A stretch of 36,093 nucleotides of DNA, taken from assembly GCF_025143365.1 (NCBI RefSeq), contig NZ_JALXPE010000041.1, positions 1-36,093 on the forward strand. The letters are read 5' to 3'. The notes beneath the pieces were generated by a model. It was not told the DNA's origin. It did no database searches and worked only from the letters and a program-made list of their open reading frames with translations. Positions 14,435 through 22,770 of this stretch are shown here, one piece after another. Made by a program: the position numbers and the translations under genes. This DNA comes from Microbacterium sp. p3-SID336 (GTDB lineage Bacteria > Actinomycetota > Actinomycetes > Actinomycetales > Microbacteriaceae). The stretch's first letter is position 1. Each line of letters starts with the position of its first letter.

Positions 14435-17400
14435 AGGCGCTGTCATGGATGCGCGCGCGACCCAAGACGCTGGCGTCAGCCGCCGGCGTCACGGTGGGGG
14501 TCATCGCCCTCACCACGATGGCCTTCACGTATGAGGGGTTCCCGACCACCAAGGTCGACCTGAACGACGGCGGCGTCTGGATCACCAAGAGCTCGAGCCT
14601 CCTGGTCGGCCACTTCAACCACGAGTCCACCATTCTCGACGGCGGTCTGCGCACCACCAGCGAGAACTACGACATCCTGCAGGACGCGGCCAACGTGCTG
14701 GTCGTCGACGAGAGCGCATCCACCGTGACCGCCGTCGACCCGGCGCGCGTCTCCCTCGGCGACTCCGCGCTCATCCCCTCCGGCGCGAAGGTCGCGCTCG
14801 GCGGCAAGACCGCCGCGATCCTCGACGAGAACTCGGGCGACCTGTGGGTCGTGCCGGTGAAGGGCATCTCCTCGTTCGAGATCGAGGTCGCGGAGCCCGT
14901 GGCCGAGCTCGGCGACGACTCCGACGTGACCGTGGCCCAGGACGGCACCGTGTTCGGGCTCTCCGGGGAGCGCGGCGAGGTCGTGACGGTTCCCGTCGAC
15001 AACGAGGGCGCCCCGCAGGACCCGTCCACCGCGTCCGTCGGCGAGCTCGACGTGTCCGCGCGTCCCACCATCACCGCGGTCGGCCGCACCCCGGTCGTGC
15101 TCGACGCGGCCGCGGGCGTCGTCACCACGCCCGGCGGCTTCCGCACCGAGATCGCCGACGCCGCCGACGCCGTGCTCCAGCACGCCTCAGCCGAGACAGA
15201 TGCGGTGGCCATCGCCACGCCCTCGGCGCTCGTGCGCGTGCCGCTGGACGGCGGCGAGCCCGCGCAGACCTCGGCGGGCAGCGAGGGGACGGCTGCCGCA
15301 CCGGTGTGGCTGCGCGGCTGCACCTACGGCGCGTGGGCCGGCTCTGCCACGTTCATCCGCGAGTGCCCCGGCGAGGGGAACGACGTCAACGCCCCGATCG
15401 ACGGCGCCGAGGACTCCTCGAGCCTGACCTTCCGCGTGAACCGCGACGTCATCATCCTGAACGACGCCGTGGGCGGCGCGGCGTGGCTCGCGAACGAGAG
15501 CCTGCAGCGCGTCGACAACTGGAACGACCTCACCCCGCCGGAGGGCGAGACCGAGAACCAGGAGGATTCCACCGAGGAGACCGTGGAGACCACGCTCCCG
15601 GAGCGCAGCGAGGAGAACACCCCGCCGATCGCCGAGGACGACAGCTACGGCGTGCGACCGGGCGCCACCACGCTGCTGCCGGTGCTCGACAACGACAACG
15701 ACCCGGACGGCGATGTCCTGGTCGCGGCGCTCGCCGAGGCGCAGCCCGGCATCGGGACGGTGCAGCCGATCAACAACGGCGGCTCGCTGCAGATCGCCGT
15801 GGACGAGAAGGCCTCCGGCACCGCGAGCTTCACCTATGAGGTCGACGACGGCCGCAAGGGCAAGGACACCGCGGTCGTCACGCTGACCGTGCGCGACTGG
15901 AGCGAGAACGTCGCCCCCGAGCCGAAGCGCAAGACCACCCTCGCGGTGGAGACCGGCGGCACGATCTCGTACAACATCCTTCCGGACTGGATCGACCCGG
16001 ACGGCGACGACATCTATCTGAAGGAGGTCGTTCCCGCGCCCGGCGACGAGGTCGACTTCAGCCGCGACGGCCAGATGACGTACAAGGCGACCGCGAGCCT
16101 GCAGGGCCGCAAGGACGTGCTGGTGACCGTGGCCGACGCCTCCGGCGAGGTCGGCACCGCCACGATCGCCCTCGACGTGCGGCCGCAGGGCTCGACCAAC
16201 CCGAAGACGAACGCCGACCACGTCGTGACCAAGGCCGGCCAGCAGGTCACGGTGGCTCCGCTCACGAACGACACCAGTACGAGCCGCGAGCCGCTGCGAC
16301 TCAGCCGCGTGCTGGACACCCCCGGCGCGACGATCCAGCCGGACACCCCGAACAAGACGTTCACGTTCATGGCGCCGAACCCCGGCGTGTACTACGTGCA
16401 GTACCAGGTGACCACCGGGCCCAAGAACGGCGAAGGCCTGGTCCGCATCGACGTGATGCCGGAGTCGGAGACCGATCTGCCGCCGGTCGCGGTGCGCGAT
16501 GTCGCGCTGCTGCCGACGGGTGGAGACGTGCTGCTGGGCGTGCTGAACAACGACACCGACCCCGCGGGCGGCATCCTCGTGGTGCAGTCCGTGTCGATGG
16601 ACCCGAGCACCGGCATCTCCGTCTCGGTGCTGAACCACGAGACGCTGCGCATCACGGATCAGGGCGCGCTCGACGAGCCCGTGCGCATCGGCTATCGCAT
16701 CTCGAACGGCTCCAAGTCGGCCGACGGGGAGGTGGTGGTCATCCCGATCCCCGCACCGGACGAGATCCTGCCGCCGCTCGCCAACCCGGACACCGCGACG
16801 GTCCGTGTGGGCGATGTGGTGAGCATCCCGGTGCTGGACAACGACTCGCACCCGAGCGACGACGTGATGCACGTCGAGCCCGAGCTCGTCGAAACCGTCG
16901 ACCCGGAGGACGGCGAGGCGTTCGTCTCCCAGGACGAGGTCCGCTTCAAGGCCGGCCCGGAGGCGAAGACGGTGTACCTCACGTACGAGGTCGCCGACTC
17001 GCGCCAGCAGAAGGCCGCCGGCTACGTCACGATCCAGATCCTGCCGATCGACGAGGAGACCAATGCGGCACCGCGGCCGCAGGACCTGACGGCGCGTGCG
17101 CTCGCCGGCAGCGACGTCGACATCGCGGTTCCCCTCGACGGCATCGACAGCGACGGCGACTCGGTCGAGCTGATCGGCATCGACTCCAGCCCTGCGAAGG
17201 GGCGCATCACCACGGTCGGCCCGAACTACTTCACGTACGAGGCGGGCGACGAATCCTCGGGCGTCGACACCTTCACCTACCGCGTGCGCGACCGGCTGGG
17301 CAAGGAGGGCGTCGCCACGATCCGCGTCGGCATCGCCCCCGCGGAGCAGATCAACCAGCCGCCGTACGCCGTGAAGGACGCCGTGGTCGTACGACCAGGG

Positions 17401-20400
17401 CGGGAGATCGCCGTGCCGGTGCTGGCCAACGACTCCGACCCCGAGGGCGACAAGGTCTCCCTCGTGAAGGACGGCCTGGAGGTGCCGGAGGGCCTGGAGG
17501 GCCGCGTCTCCGGCGACCGCGTGATCGTCACCGTCCCCGACCGGGAGATGGAGACGTCGCTGCAGTACACGGCGAGCGACGCCCGCGGCGCCACGGCGAC
17601 CGCGACCCTGCAGATCACGGTCGACGAGGACGTGCCGCTGCAGGCACCCGTCGCCCGCGACGACCGCCTGCAGCCCGCCGACCTCAAGGACGGCGGCCTC
17701 AGCGCCGACCTCGAGATCCTGAAGAACGACGAGGATCCGGACGGCACGGTCGACCGCCTCGACGTCGAACTCGGCGCCGGCGCCACGCTCCGTGAGGACG
17801 GCACCGTGCGCGTGACCGTCACCGACGAGCTGCAGCTGATCCGCTACACGCTCACCGATCCGGACGGCCTGCAATCCTCCGCGTTCATCTTCGTGCCGTC
17901 GCGCGACGGCCTGCGCCCGGCACTCACCTCCACGAAACCCGTCGAGGTCGTCAGCGGCGAGACGAAGAAGCTGCCCCTCTCCGAGTACGTCACGGTCGCC
18001 GGCGGCGGCGAGGTGCGCATCACTGAGAAGGCCAAGATCAGCGCCAACAACGCCGATGGCGCGGATCTGCTGCAGGACGAGAGCACCCTCGTCTACACCT
18101 CGGCCCCCGGCTACTTCGGACCCGACGCGCTCACCTTCGAGGTGACCGACGGCGACGGTCCTGACGACCCCGAGGGGCGCAAGGCCACGCTCAGCATCCC
18201 GATCAACGTGCTGCCGCCGGAGAACCAGCAGCCGACGTTCGTGGCAGGGCAGGTCAACGTCGCCCCGGGGGAGGACGCCACGGCACTCGACCTCGCCGCG
18301 CTCACGGACGACCCCGACCCGGAGGACGAAGGCAAGCACACGTACTCGTTCGTCGGCGGTGACGGCAAGGGCATCTCGGCGCGGGTCGACGGCGACAAGC
18401 TGCTCGTGGAGGCGTCGTCCAGCGCGAAGAAGGGCACCAGTGCGTCGCTCACCATCCGGGTGTCCGACGGCGAGACCGAGCCGGTCGAGGGCACGGTGAC
18501 CGCGCTCGTGACCGCCTCGACCCGATCCATGCCCGCGGCCAACACCGACACGATCTCGGAGGCGGATGCCGGCGAGACCATCACGGTGCCCGCGCTCGCG
18601 AACGACTTCAACCCGTTCCCGGAGACGCCGCTGAAGATCGTCGGCGCGGTGACCGAGTCGGGCCGCGGTGAGGCGTCGTTCACCTCCGACGAGGTGCGCG
18701 TCACCCCCGCGGAGGGCTTCGTCGGCACCCTCGTGGTGCGCTATCGCGTGCAGGACGCGACGGAGGACGTGGATCGCGAGGTGAACGGTCAGATCGTCGT
18801 CACGGTGCAGGACGTTCCCGCGGCGCCGGGCACTCCGGTGGTGACGAGCGTGCAGGACCGCACGGTGGTCGTGTCGTACTCGGCCCCGACCAACAACGGC
18901 GCCGAGATCACGAAGTACACCGTGAAGTCCGTGCAGGGGAGCGCCTACTCGAAGGAGTGCGCGTCCACCACCTGCACGCTCGACGGTCTCACGAACAATG
19001 TCGAGTACACGTTCCAGGTGACCGCGACGAACCGCGTCGGCGAGTCTGAGCCGTCCGCCCTCTCCGAGGTCGCGCGCCCGGATGCCCGTCCGGACACCCC
19101 GAACCCGCCGACCCTGAAGTTCGGTGACAAGTCGCTGCAGGTGGCGTGGGCCACGCCGACGACCCCGGGTTCGCCCGTCGAGCGGTACACCCTCGAGATC
19201 TCGCCCGCGCCGCCCTCCGGTGTCACGCAGAAGGAGGCCACGGGCAACTCGCTCACCTGGGAGGGGCTGGAGAACGGCTCGGACTACCAGGTGCGGGTGC
19301 AGGCGCACAACCGCGCGCCCGACCCCTCCAGCTGGAGCGGCTGGTCGGCGTCCGAGATCCCGGCAGGACCCCCGCTCGCGGCGGGCGCTCCGACCACCAA
19401 GGAGCTGGAGCCGGTGTCCGGCCAGGCGCAGATGCTCGTGAGCTGGAACCCGCCGGACAAGAACGGCGATGCGATCCGCGGCTATGAGCTCCAGGTGCTC
19501 TCGGGTGGGGAGACGATCCGCACGATCACTCCCGGCGCGCAGGCGAACAGCCAGGCCGTGACCGTGCCGACCTCCGAGGCCGCGTACACGTACCGCATCC
19601 GCGCCTACAACAAGGCGGGCTGGGGCGCGTGGAGCGAGCAGTCGGCCCCGCGTCGCGGCGTGACCGCGCCCGGCGCGCCGACGAGCCTCGCGGTGACGGC
19701 CGAGCTCGACCGTGCGCTCGACATCTTCTATCGGGAGGGCTCGCGCAACGGCGCGAAGACGAGTGAGGTCACGTACCAGTACCGGCTGAACGGCGGCAAC
19801 TGGAACAACCTCTCCGGCACCCGGATCGGCGGTCTCACGAACGGTCAGGACTACACGATCGAGATGCGCGCCGTCGCCACGGTCGACGGGCAGACCTATG
19901 CGGGCGCGGTGTCGAACTCGGCCCGCGGAAACCCGTACGGTCCTCCGAAGCAACCGGCGGCCAGCGCCCATCCCGGCGCGACCCAGGTGGAGCTGCGATG
20001 GAACGCCAGCGGCTCCCCCAACGGCCGCAGCATCTCCGTCGTGCAGATCAGCATCGACGGCGGCGGCTGGCAGAACGTGGGCATCTCGGGCTCGCGCACG
20101 GTCGGCGACGGCTACAACCAGGGCCACAGCATCCGGGTTCGTGCGCAGGACGCCGCCGGACAGTGGACGTCGGAGGCGTCGGCGTCGGCAAGCTCCGGTC
20201 CGCCCCCGGCACCGCGCGCCTGGGTCAGCCGAGGCACCGCCGGCTACTGGCCGGGGCAGTGCACCGACGGCACGTGCGCGAAGTTCGTCGTGAACACGCA
20301 GAACTTCCCGGCCGGGACCTACCAGGTGTGGTGCAACAGCAACGCGCCGACCGCAGGAGCGCGCTTCGCCGGCGGCGGCAGCTGGTACATCCCCGCCAAC

Positions 20401-20499
20401 GGCGCGGTCGAGCTCAGCTGCTTCCACGGCGCCGGCGGTCGCGGCTACGAGGTGTGGGTCACCATCGGCGGCACCGATTACGAACGACGACAGTGGTGA
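14431..20499 (+). CDS. Giant membrane-anchored Ig-like / fibronectin type III repeat protein (PFNA FN3-type)
   Basis: The 2022-residue protein has a basic N-terminus and one helix (about 15-32) with no evident signal-peptidase site, so it is probably a signal anchor with everything else outside. Residues about 40-390 form a beta-rich, propeller-like region. An acidic Glu/Thr linker leads to about ten tandem Ig/cadherin-like repeats (about 395-1460) marked by LDNDNDPDGD, LNNDTDPAG, LDNDSHPSDD, LANDSDPEGD, LKNDEDPDG and similar. About five FN3 domains follow (about 1463-1928; SAPTNNGAEITKYTV, WNPPDKNGDAIRGYEL), then a C-terminal domain with four cysteines. No sortase signal or C-terminal anchor is present. 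The gene opens the operon before MoxR-DUF58-transglutaminase, as in the Bifidobacterium PFNA cluster, whose FN3 protein is surface exposed and reported to bind TNF. Role here is inferred: surface adhesion or a scaffold for the secretion machinery. Confidence 0.9.
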   Translation: MKALSWMRARPKTLASAAGVTVGVIALTTMAFTYEGFPTTKVDLNDGGVWITKSSSLLVGHFNHESTILDGGLRTTSENYDILQDAANVLVVDESASTVTAVDPARVSLGDSALIPSGAKVALGGKTAAILDENSGDLWVVPVKGISSFEIEVAEPVAELGDDSDVTVAQDGTVFGLSGERGEVVTVPVDNEGAPQDPSTASVGELDVSARPTITAVGRTPVVLDAAAGVVTTPGGFRTEIADAADAVLQHASAETDAVAIATPSALVRVPLDGGEPAQTSAGSEGTAAAPVWLRGCTYGAWAGSATFIRECPGEGNDVNAPIDGAEDSSSLTFRVNRDVIILNDAVGGAAWLANESLQRVDNWNDLTPPEGETENQEDSTEETVETTLPERSEENTPPIAEDDSYGVRPGATTLLPVLDNDNDPDGDVLVAALAEAQPGIGTVQPINNGGSLQIAVDEKASGTASFTYEVDDGRKGKDTAVVTLTVRDWSENVAPEPKRKTTLAVETGGTISYNILPDWIDPDGDDIYLKEVVPAPGDEVDFSRDGQMTYKATASLQGRKDVLVTVADASGEVGTATIALDVRPQGSTNPKTNADHVVTKAGQQVTVAPLTNDTSTSREPLRLSRVLDTPGATIQPDTPNKTFTFMAPNPGVYYVQYQVTTGPKNGEGLVRIDVMPESETDLPPVAVRDVALLPTGGDVLLGVLNNDTDPAGGILVVQSVSMDPSTGISVSVLNHETLRITDQGALDEPVRIGYRISNGSKSADGEVVVIPIPAPDEILPPLANPDTATVRVGDVVSIPVLDNDSHPSDDVMHVEPELVETVDPEDGEAFVSQDEVRFKAGPEAKTVYLTYEVADSRQQKAAGYVTIQILPIDEETNAAPRPQDLTARALAGSDVDIAVPLDGIDSDGDSVELIGIDSSPAKGRITTVGPNYFTYEAGDESSGVDTFTYRVRDRLGKEGVATIRVGIAPAEQINQPPYAVKDAVVVRPGREIAVPVLANDSDPEGDKVSLVKDGLEVPEGLEGRVSGDRVIVTVPDREMETSLQYTASDARGATATATLQITVDEDVPLQAPVARDDRLQPADLKDGGLSADLEILKNDEDPDGTVDRLDVELGAGATLREDGTVRVTVTDELQLIRYTLTDPDGLQSSAFIFVPSRDGLRPALTSTKPVEVVSGETKKLPLSEYVTVAGGGEVRITEKAKISANNADGADLLQDESTLVYTSAPGYFGPDALTFEVTDGDGPDDPEGRKATLSIPINVLPPENQQPTFVAGQVNVAPGEDATALDLAALTDDPDPEDEGKHTYSFVGGDGKGISARVDGDKLLVEASSSAKKGTSASLTIRVSDGETEPVEGTVTALVTASTRSMPAANTDTISEADAGETITVPALANDFNPFPETPLKIVGAVTESGRGEASFTSDEVRVTPAEGFVGTLVVRYRVQDATEDVDREVNGQIVVTVQDVPAAPGTPVVTSVQDRTVVVSYSAPTNNGAEITKYTVKSVQGSAYSKECASTTCTLDGLTNNVEYTFQVTATNRVGESEPSALSEVARPDARPDTPNPPTLKFGDKSLQVAWATPTTPGSPVERYTLEISPAPPSGVTQKEATGNSLTWEGLENGSDYQVRVQAHNRAPDPSSWSGWSASEIPAGPPLAAGAPTTKELEPVSGQAQMLVSWNPPDKNGDAIRGYELQVLSGGETIRTITPGAQANSQAVTVPTSEAAYTYRIRAYNKAGWGAWSEQSAPRRGVTAPGAPTSLAVTAELDRALDIFYREGSRNGAKTSEVTYQYRLNGGNWNNLSGTRIGGLTNGQDYTIEMRAVATVDGQTYAGAVSNSARGNPYGPPKQPAASAHPGATQVELRWNASGSPNGRSISVVQISIDGGGWQNVGISGSRTVGDGYNQGHSIRVRAQDAAGQWTSEASASASSGPPPAPRAWVSRGTAGYWPGQCTDGTCAKFVVNTQNFPAGTYQVWCNSNAPTAGARFAGGGSWYIPANGAVELSCFHGAGGRGYEVWVTIGGTDYERRQW

Positions 20500-20536
20500 C
20501 AGGCACCCCTTCCATCGAGAGAGCACAGGACAACCC

Positions 20537-21508
20537 ATGACAATGACCCCCGAGCAGGCCGCCTGGTTCCACGGCACCTTCACGCGCCTGGTGGAGAACG
20601 TCGACAAGGCGGTGCAGGGCAAGCGCGAGATCGTCGGCCTGGTGCTCGCCTCGATGCTGGCCGAGGGCCACGTGCTCCTGGAGGACGCGCCAGGCACGGG
20701 CAAGACGAGTCTCGCGAAGGCGCTCGCGGCCACCGTGCAGGGCACCAGCGCGCGCATCCAGTTCACGCCCGACCTGCTGCCCTCCGACGTGACCGGTGTC
20801 ACGATCTACGACCAGCAGTCGCACCGCTTCGAGTTCCACAAGGGGCCGATCTTCGCGTCGATCGTGCTCGCCGACGAGATCAACCGCGCCTCGCCGAAGA
20901 CCCAGTCCGCGCTGCTCGAGGTGATGGAGGAGTCCCGGGTCACGGTGGACGGCGTCACGCACGAGACCGGCCGCCCGTTCCTCGTGATCGCCACGCAGAA
21001 CCCGGTCGAGCAGGCCGGAACGTACAAGCTGCCCGAGGCGCAGCTCGACCGCTTCCTCATCAAGACCTCGATCGGCTACCCCGACCTGGCGGTGACCGAG
21101 AGCATCCTCGCCGGTGCCTCCGAGCGCAACCCCTCGGCGGGGCTGTCTGCGATCATCACGACCAGCGCGGTGGCCGACATGGCCGACCTCGCCTCGACCG
21201 TGCACGTGGAGCCGGCCGTGCTGCGCTATGTGGCGGAGCTCGCTGAGGCGTCTCGCGCCGACAGCGCCATCCGCCTCGGCGTCTCGGTGCGCGGCGCCAT
21301 CGCCATGGTGCGCATCGCCAAGGTGTGGGCCGCCGCGCAGGGCCGTCACTACGTGCTGCCCGACGACGTCAAGGCGCTCGCGCGGCCCGTGTGGCAGCAC
21401 CGTCTGCTGCTCGACGCGGAGGCGGAGTTCGCCGGCACCAGCAGCGACACCGTGATCGCGCGCGTGCTCGACGGTGTGGCCGCACCCCAGGCTCGAACGG
21501 CGGCCTGA
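20537..21508 (+). CDS. MoxR-family AAA+ ATPase
   Basis: The 323-residue protein is a MoxR AAA+ ATPase, a class that acts as a chaperone-like remodeller for partner complexes. Walker A is EDAPGTGKTSLAKAL with Lys56, Walker B is LADEINRASPKTQSALLEVMEE with Asp113-Glu114, and sensor 1 is ATQNPVEQAGTYKLPEAQLDRF, the standard MoxR signature. It follows the FN3 gene after 37 nt with an AGGA ribosome binding site at 20527-20530; an ATG at 20543 is a possible alternative start. Its stop overlaps the DUF58 start (TGATG). MoxR-DUF58-transglutaminase trios are widely conserved, and the ATPase presumably works on the DUF58 protein. Confidence 0.95.
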   Translation: MTMTPEQAAWFHGTFTRLVENVDKAVQGKREIVGLVLASMLAEGHVLLEDAPGTGKTSLAKALAATVQGTSARIQFTPDLLPSDVTGVTIYDQQSHRFEFHKGPIFASIVLADEINRASPKTQSALLEVMEESRVTVDGVTHETGRPFLVIATQNPVEQAGTYKLPEAQLDRFLIKTSIGYPDLAVTESILAGASERNPSAGLSAIITTSAVADMADLASTVHVEPAVLRYVAELAEASRADSAIRLGVSVRGAIAMVRIAKVWAAAQGRHYVLPDDVKALARPVWQHRLLLDAEAEFAGTSSDTVIARVLDGVAAPQARTAA

Positions 21509-22770
21509 TGACCGCGGAGGCACTGCAGGCGCCGCCGGCGTCGACGGACCGCGACGCCGGCTGGCGTGACATCGCGGCCGTCCTCGGCGCGCGGGTCCTG
21601 TCGCGCCTCCGGATCATGGCTGCGGCGATCCGCCCGCTCGCGTGGGTGCTGATGGCGCTCGCGGTCGGCTTCTGGCTGCTCGGGCAGCTCGCCGGCTGGG
21701 CCGAGTTCACGATCGCCGCCGTGGTGATGGCGATCGCGGTGGCCGTGTGCGCGCTGTTCCTGATCGGGCGCACGGCCTACGACGTGTCGCTCGACCTCGC
21801 CAGGACGCGGGTCGTCGTGGGCGAGCGGGCTGTCGGCGCGCTCACTCTCGCGAACCGCGGCACCAGGGCGATCCTGCCCTCGCGCGTCGTGCTGCCCGTC
21901 GGCTCGGGCCGCGGCGAGTTCGGCATCCAGCGTCTGGCGCCGGGGGAGGAGGCGGAGGAGCTCTTCGCGATCCCCACGCACCGCCGTGGCGTGGTGAAGG
22001 TCGGCCCGGTGAGCGTCGTCCGGGGCGATCCGCTCGGCCTGTTCGAGCGCGCGCACCGGCGGGACGAGCCGGTCGACCTGTTCGTGCACCCGCGCACCGT
22101 GCTGTTCGACGGGCAGTCGCTCGGTTACCTGCGCGACCTGGAGGGGCTCCCCGCCGCCGACCTCTCGCGCGACGACGTGTCCTTCCACGCGCTCCTGGAG
22201 TATCAGCCCGGCGACGACCTGCGCCACGTGCACTGGCGGTCCACCGCCCGCACCGGCACCATGATGGTGCGTCAGTACGAGGAGACGCGGCGCTCGCACT
22301 TCGTGATCGGGCTCTCCCGCGCGCTCGCCGAATACGCGTCGGACGAGGACTTCGAGCTGGCGATCTCGGCCGCGGGGTCGATCGGCCTGCGGGCGCTGCG
22401 CGACTCGCAGCGCGTGGACATGCGGGTGCAGGGGCGGGAACTGCCGTCCGGCACCGGCAAGCAGCTGCTCGACTCGCTCTCGGCCGTCGAGGGCAGCAAG
22501 CCCAAGGAGGGCGGGCTGCCCGAACTCGCGGGCGTGGTCGCCGCCACGATGCCCCTGGCGAGCGTCGTCGTGCTCGTGTGCGGTTCGCGCGTGCGCCCCG
22601 ACGACCTGCGCCTCGCGTGCTCGCGACTGCCGTTCGGCGCGAGGGTGCTCGCCGTGGTGACCGACAGCACCGCCACCACCCCGGCGCTGCGCCGCATCGG
22701 CGACGCGGACGTCGTGACGGTCGGCGCGCTCGCACAGCTCCCGCTCGCCCTGCAGAAGGTGCTCGCATGA
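21508..22770 (+). CDS. DUF58 membrane protein (MoxR partner)
   Basis: The 420-residue protein begins with a cytoplasmic stretch and two close membrane helices (about 40-88), then a beta-rich domain and the DUF58 core. The DUF58 hallmark is clear: LLEYQPGDDLRHVHWRSTARTGTMMVRQYEETRR. The C-terminal part resembles a von Willebrand A-like fold usual in this family. The start ATG overlaps the MoxR stop (TGATG) and its stop overlaps the next ATG (ATGA). It is a component of unknown biochemical role that always travels with MoxR and a transglutaminase-type membrane protein, here within a PFNA-like operon. Confidence 0.92.
   Translation: MTAEALQAPPASTDRDAGWRDIAAVLGARVLSRLRIMAAAIRPLAWVLMALAVGFWLLGQLAGWAEFTIAAVVMAIAVAVCALFLIGRTAYDVSLDLARTRVVVGERAVGALTLANRGTRAILPSRVVLPVGSGRGEFGIQRLAPGEEAEELFAIPTHRRGVVKVGPVSVVRGDPLGLFERAHRRDEPVDLFVHPRTVLFDGQSLGYLRDLEGLPAADLSRDDVSFHALLEYQPGDDLRHVHWRSTARTGTMMVRQYEETRRSHFVIGLSRALAEYASDEDFELAISAAGSIGLRALRDSQRVDMRVQGRELPSGTGKQLLDSLSAVEGSKPKEGGLPELAGVVAATMPLASVVVLVCGSRVRPDDLRLACSRLPFGARVLAVVTDSTATTPALRRIGDADVVTVGALAQLPLALQKVLA

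Noticed and set aside
20400..20499. Sortase signal or C-terminal membrane anchor on the FN3 giant
   Set aside because: The end is a Gly/Tyr-rich beta domain ending YERRQW with no LPxTG-like motif and no hydrophobic helix.
15187..20802. A very long open frame on the minus strand opposite the FN3 gene, and a similar one at 30861-34742 opposite EccC
   Set aside because: In DNA this GC-rich, stop codons are rare in antisense frames. The translations are Arg/His/Val-rich without domains, and the plus-strand genes are unmistakable.
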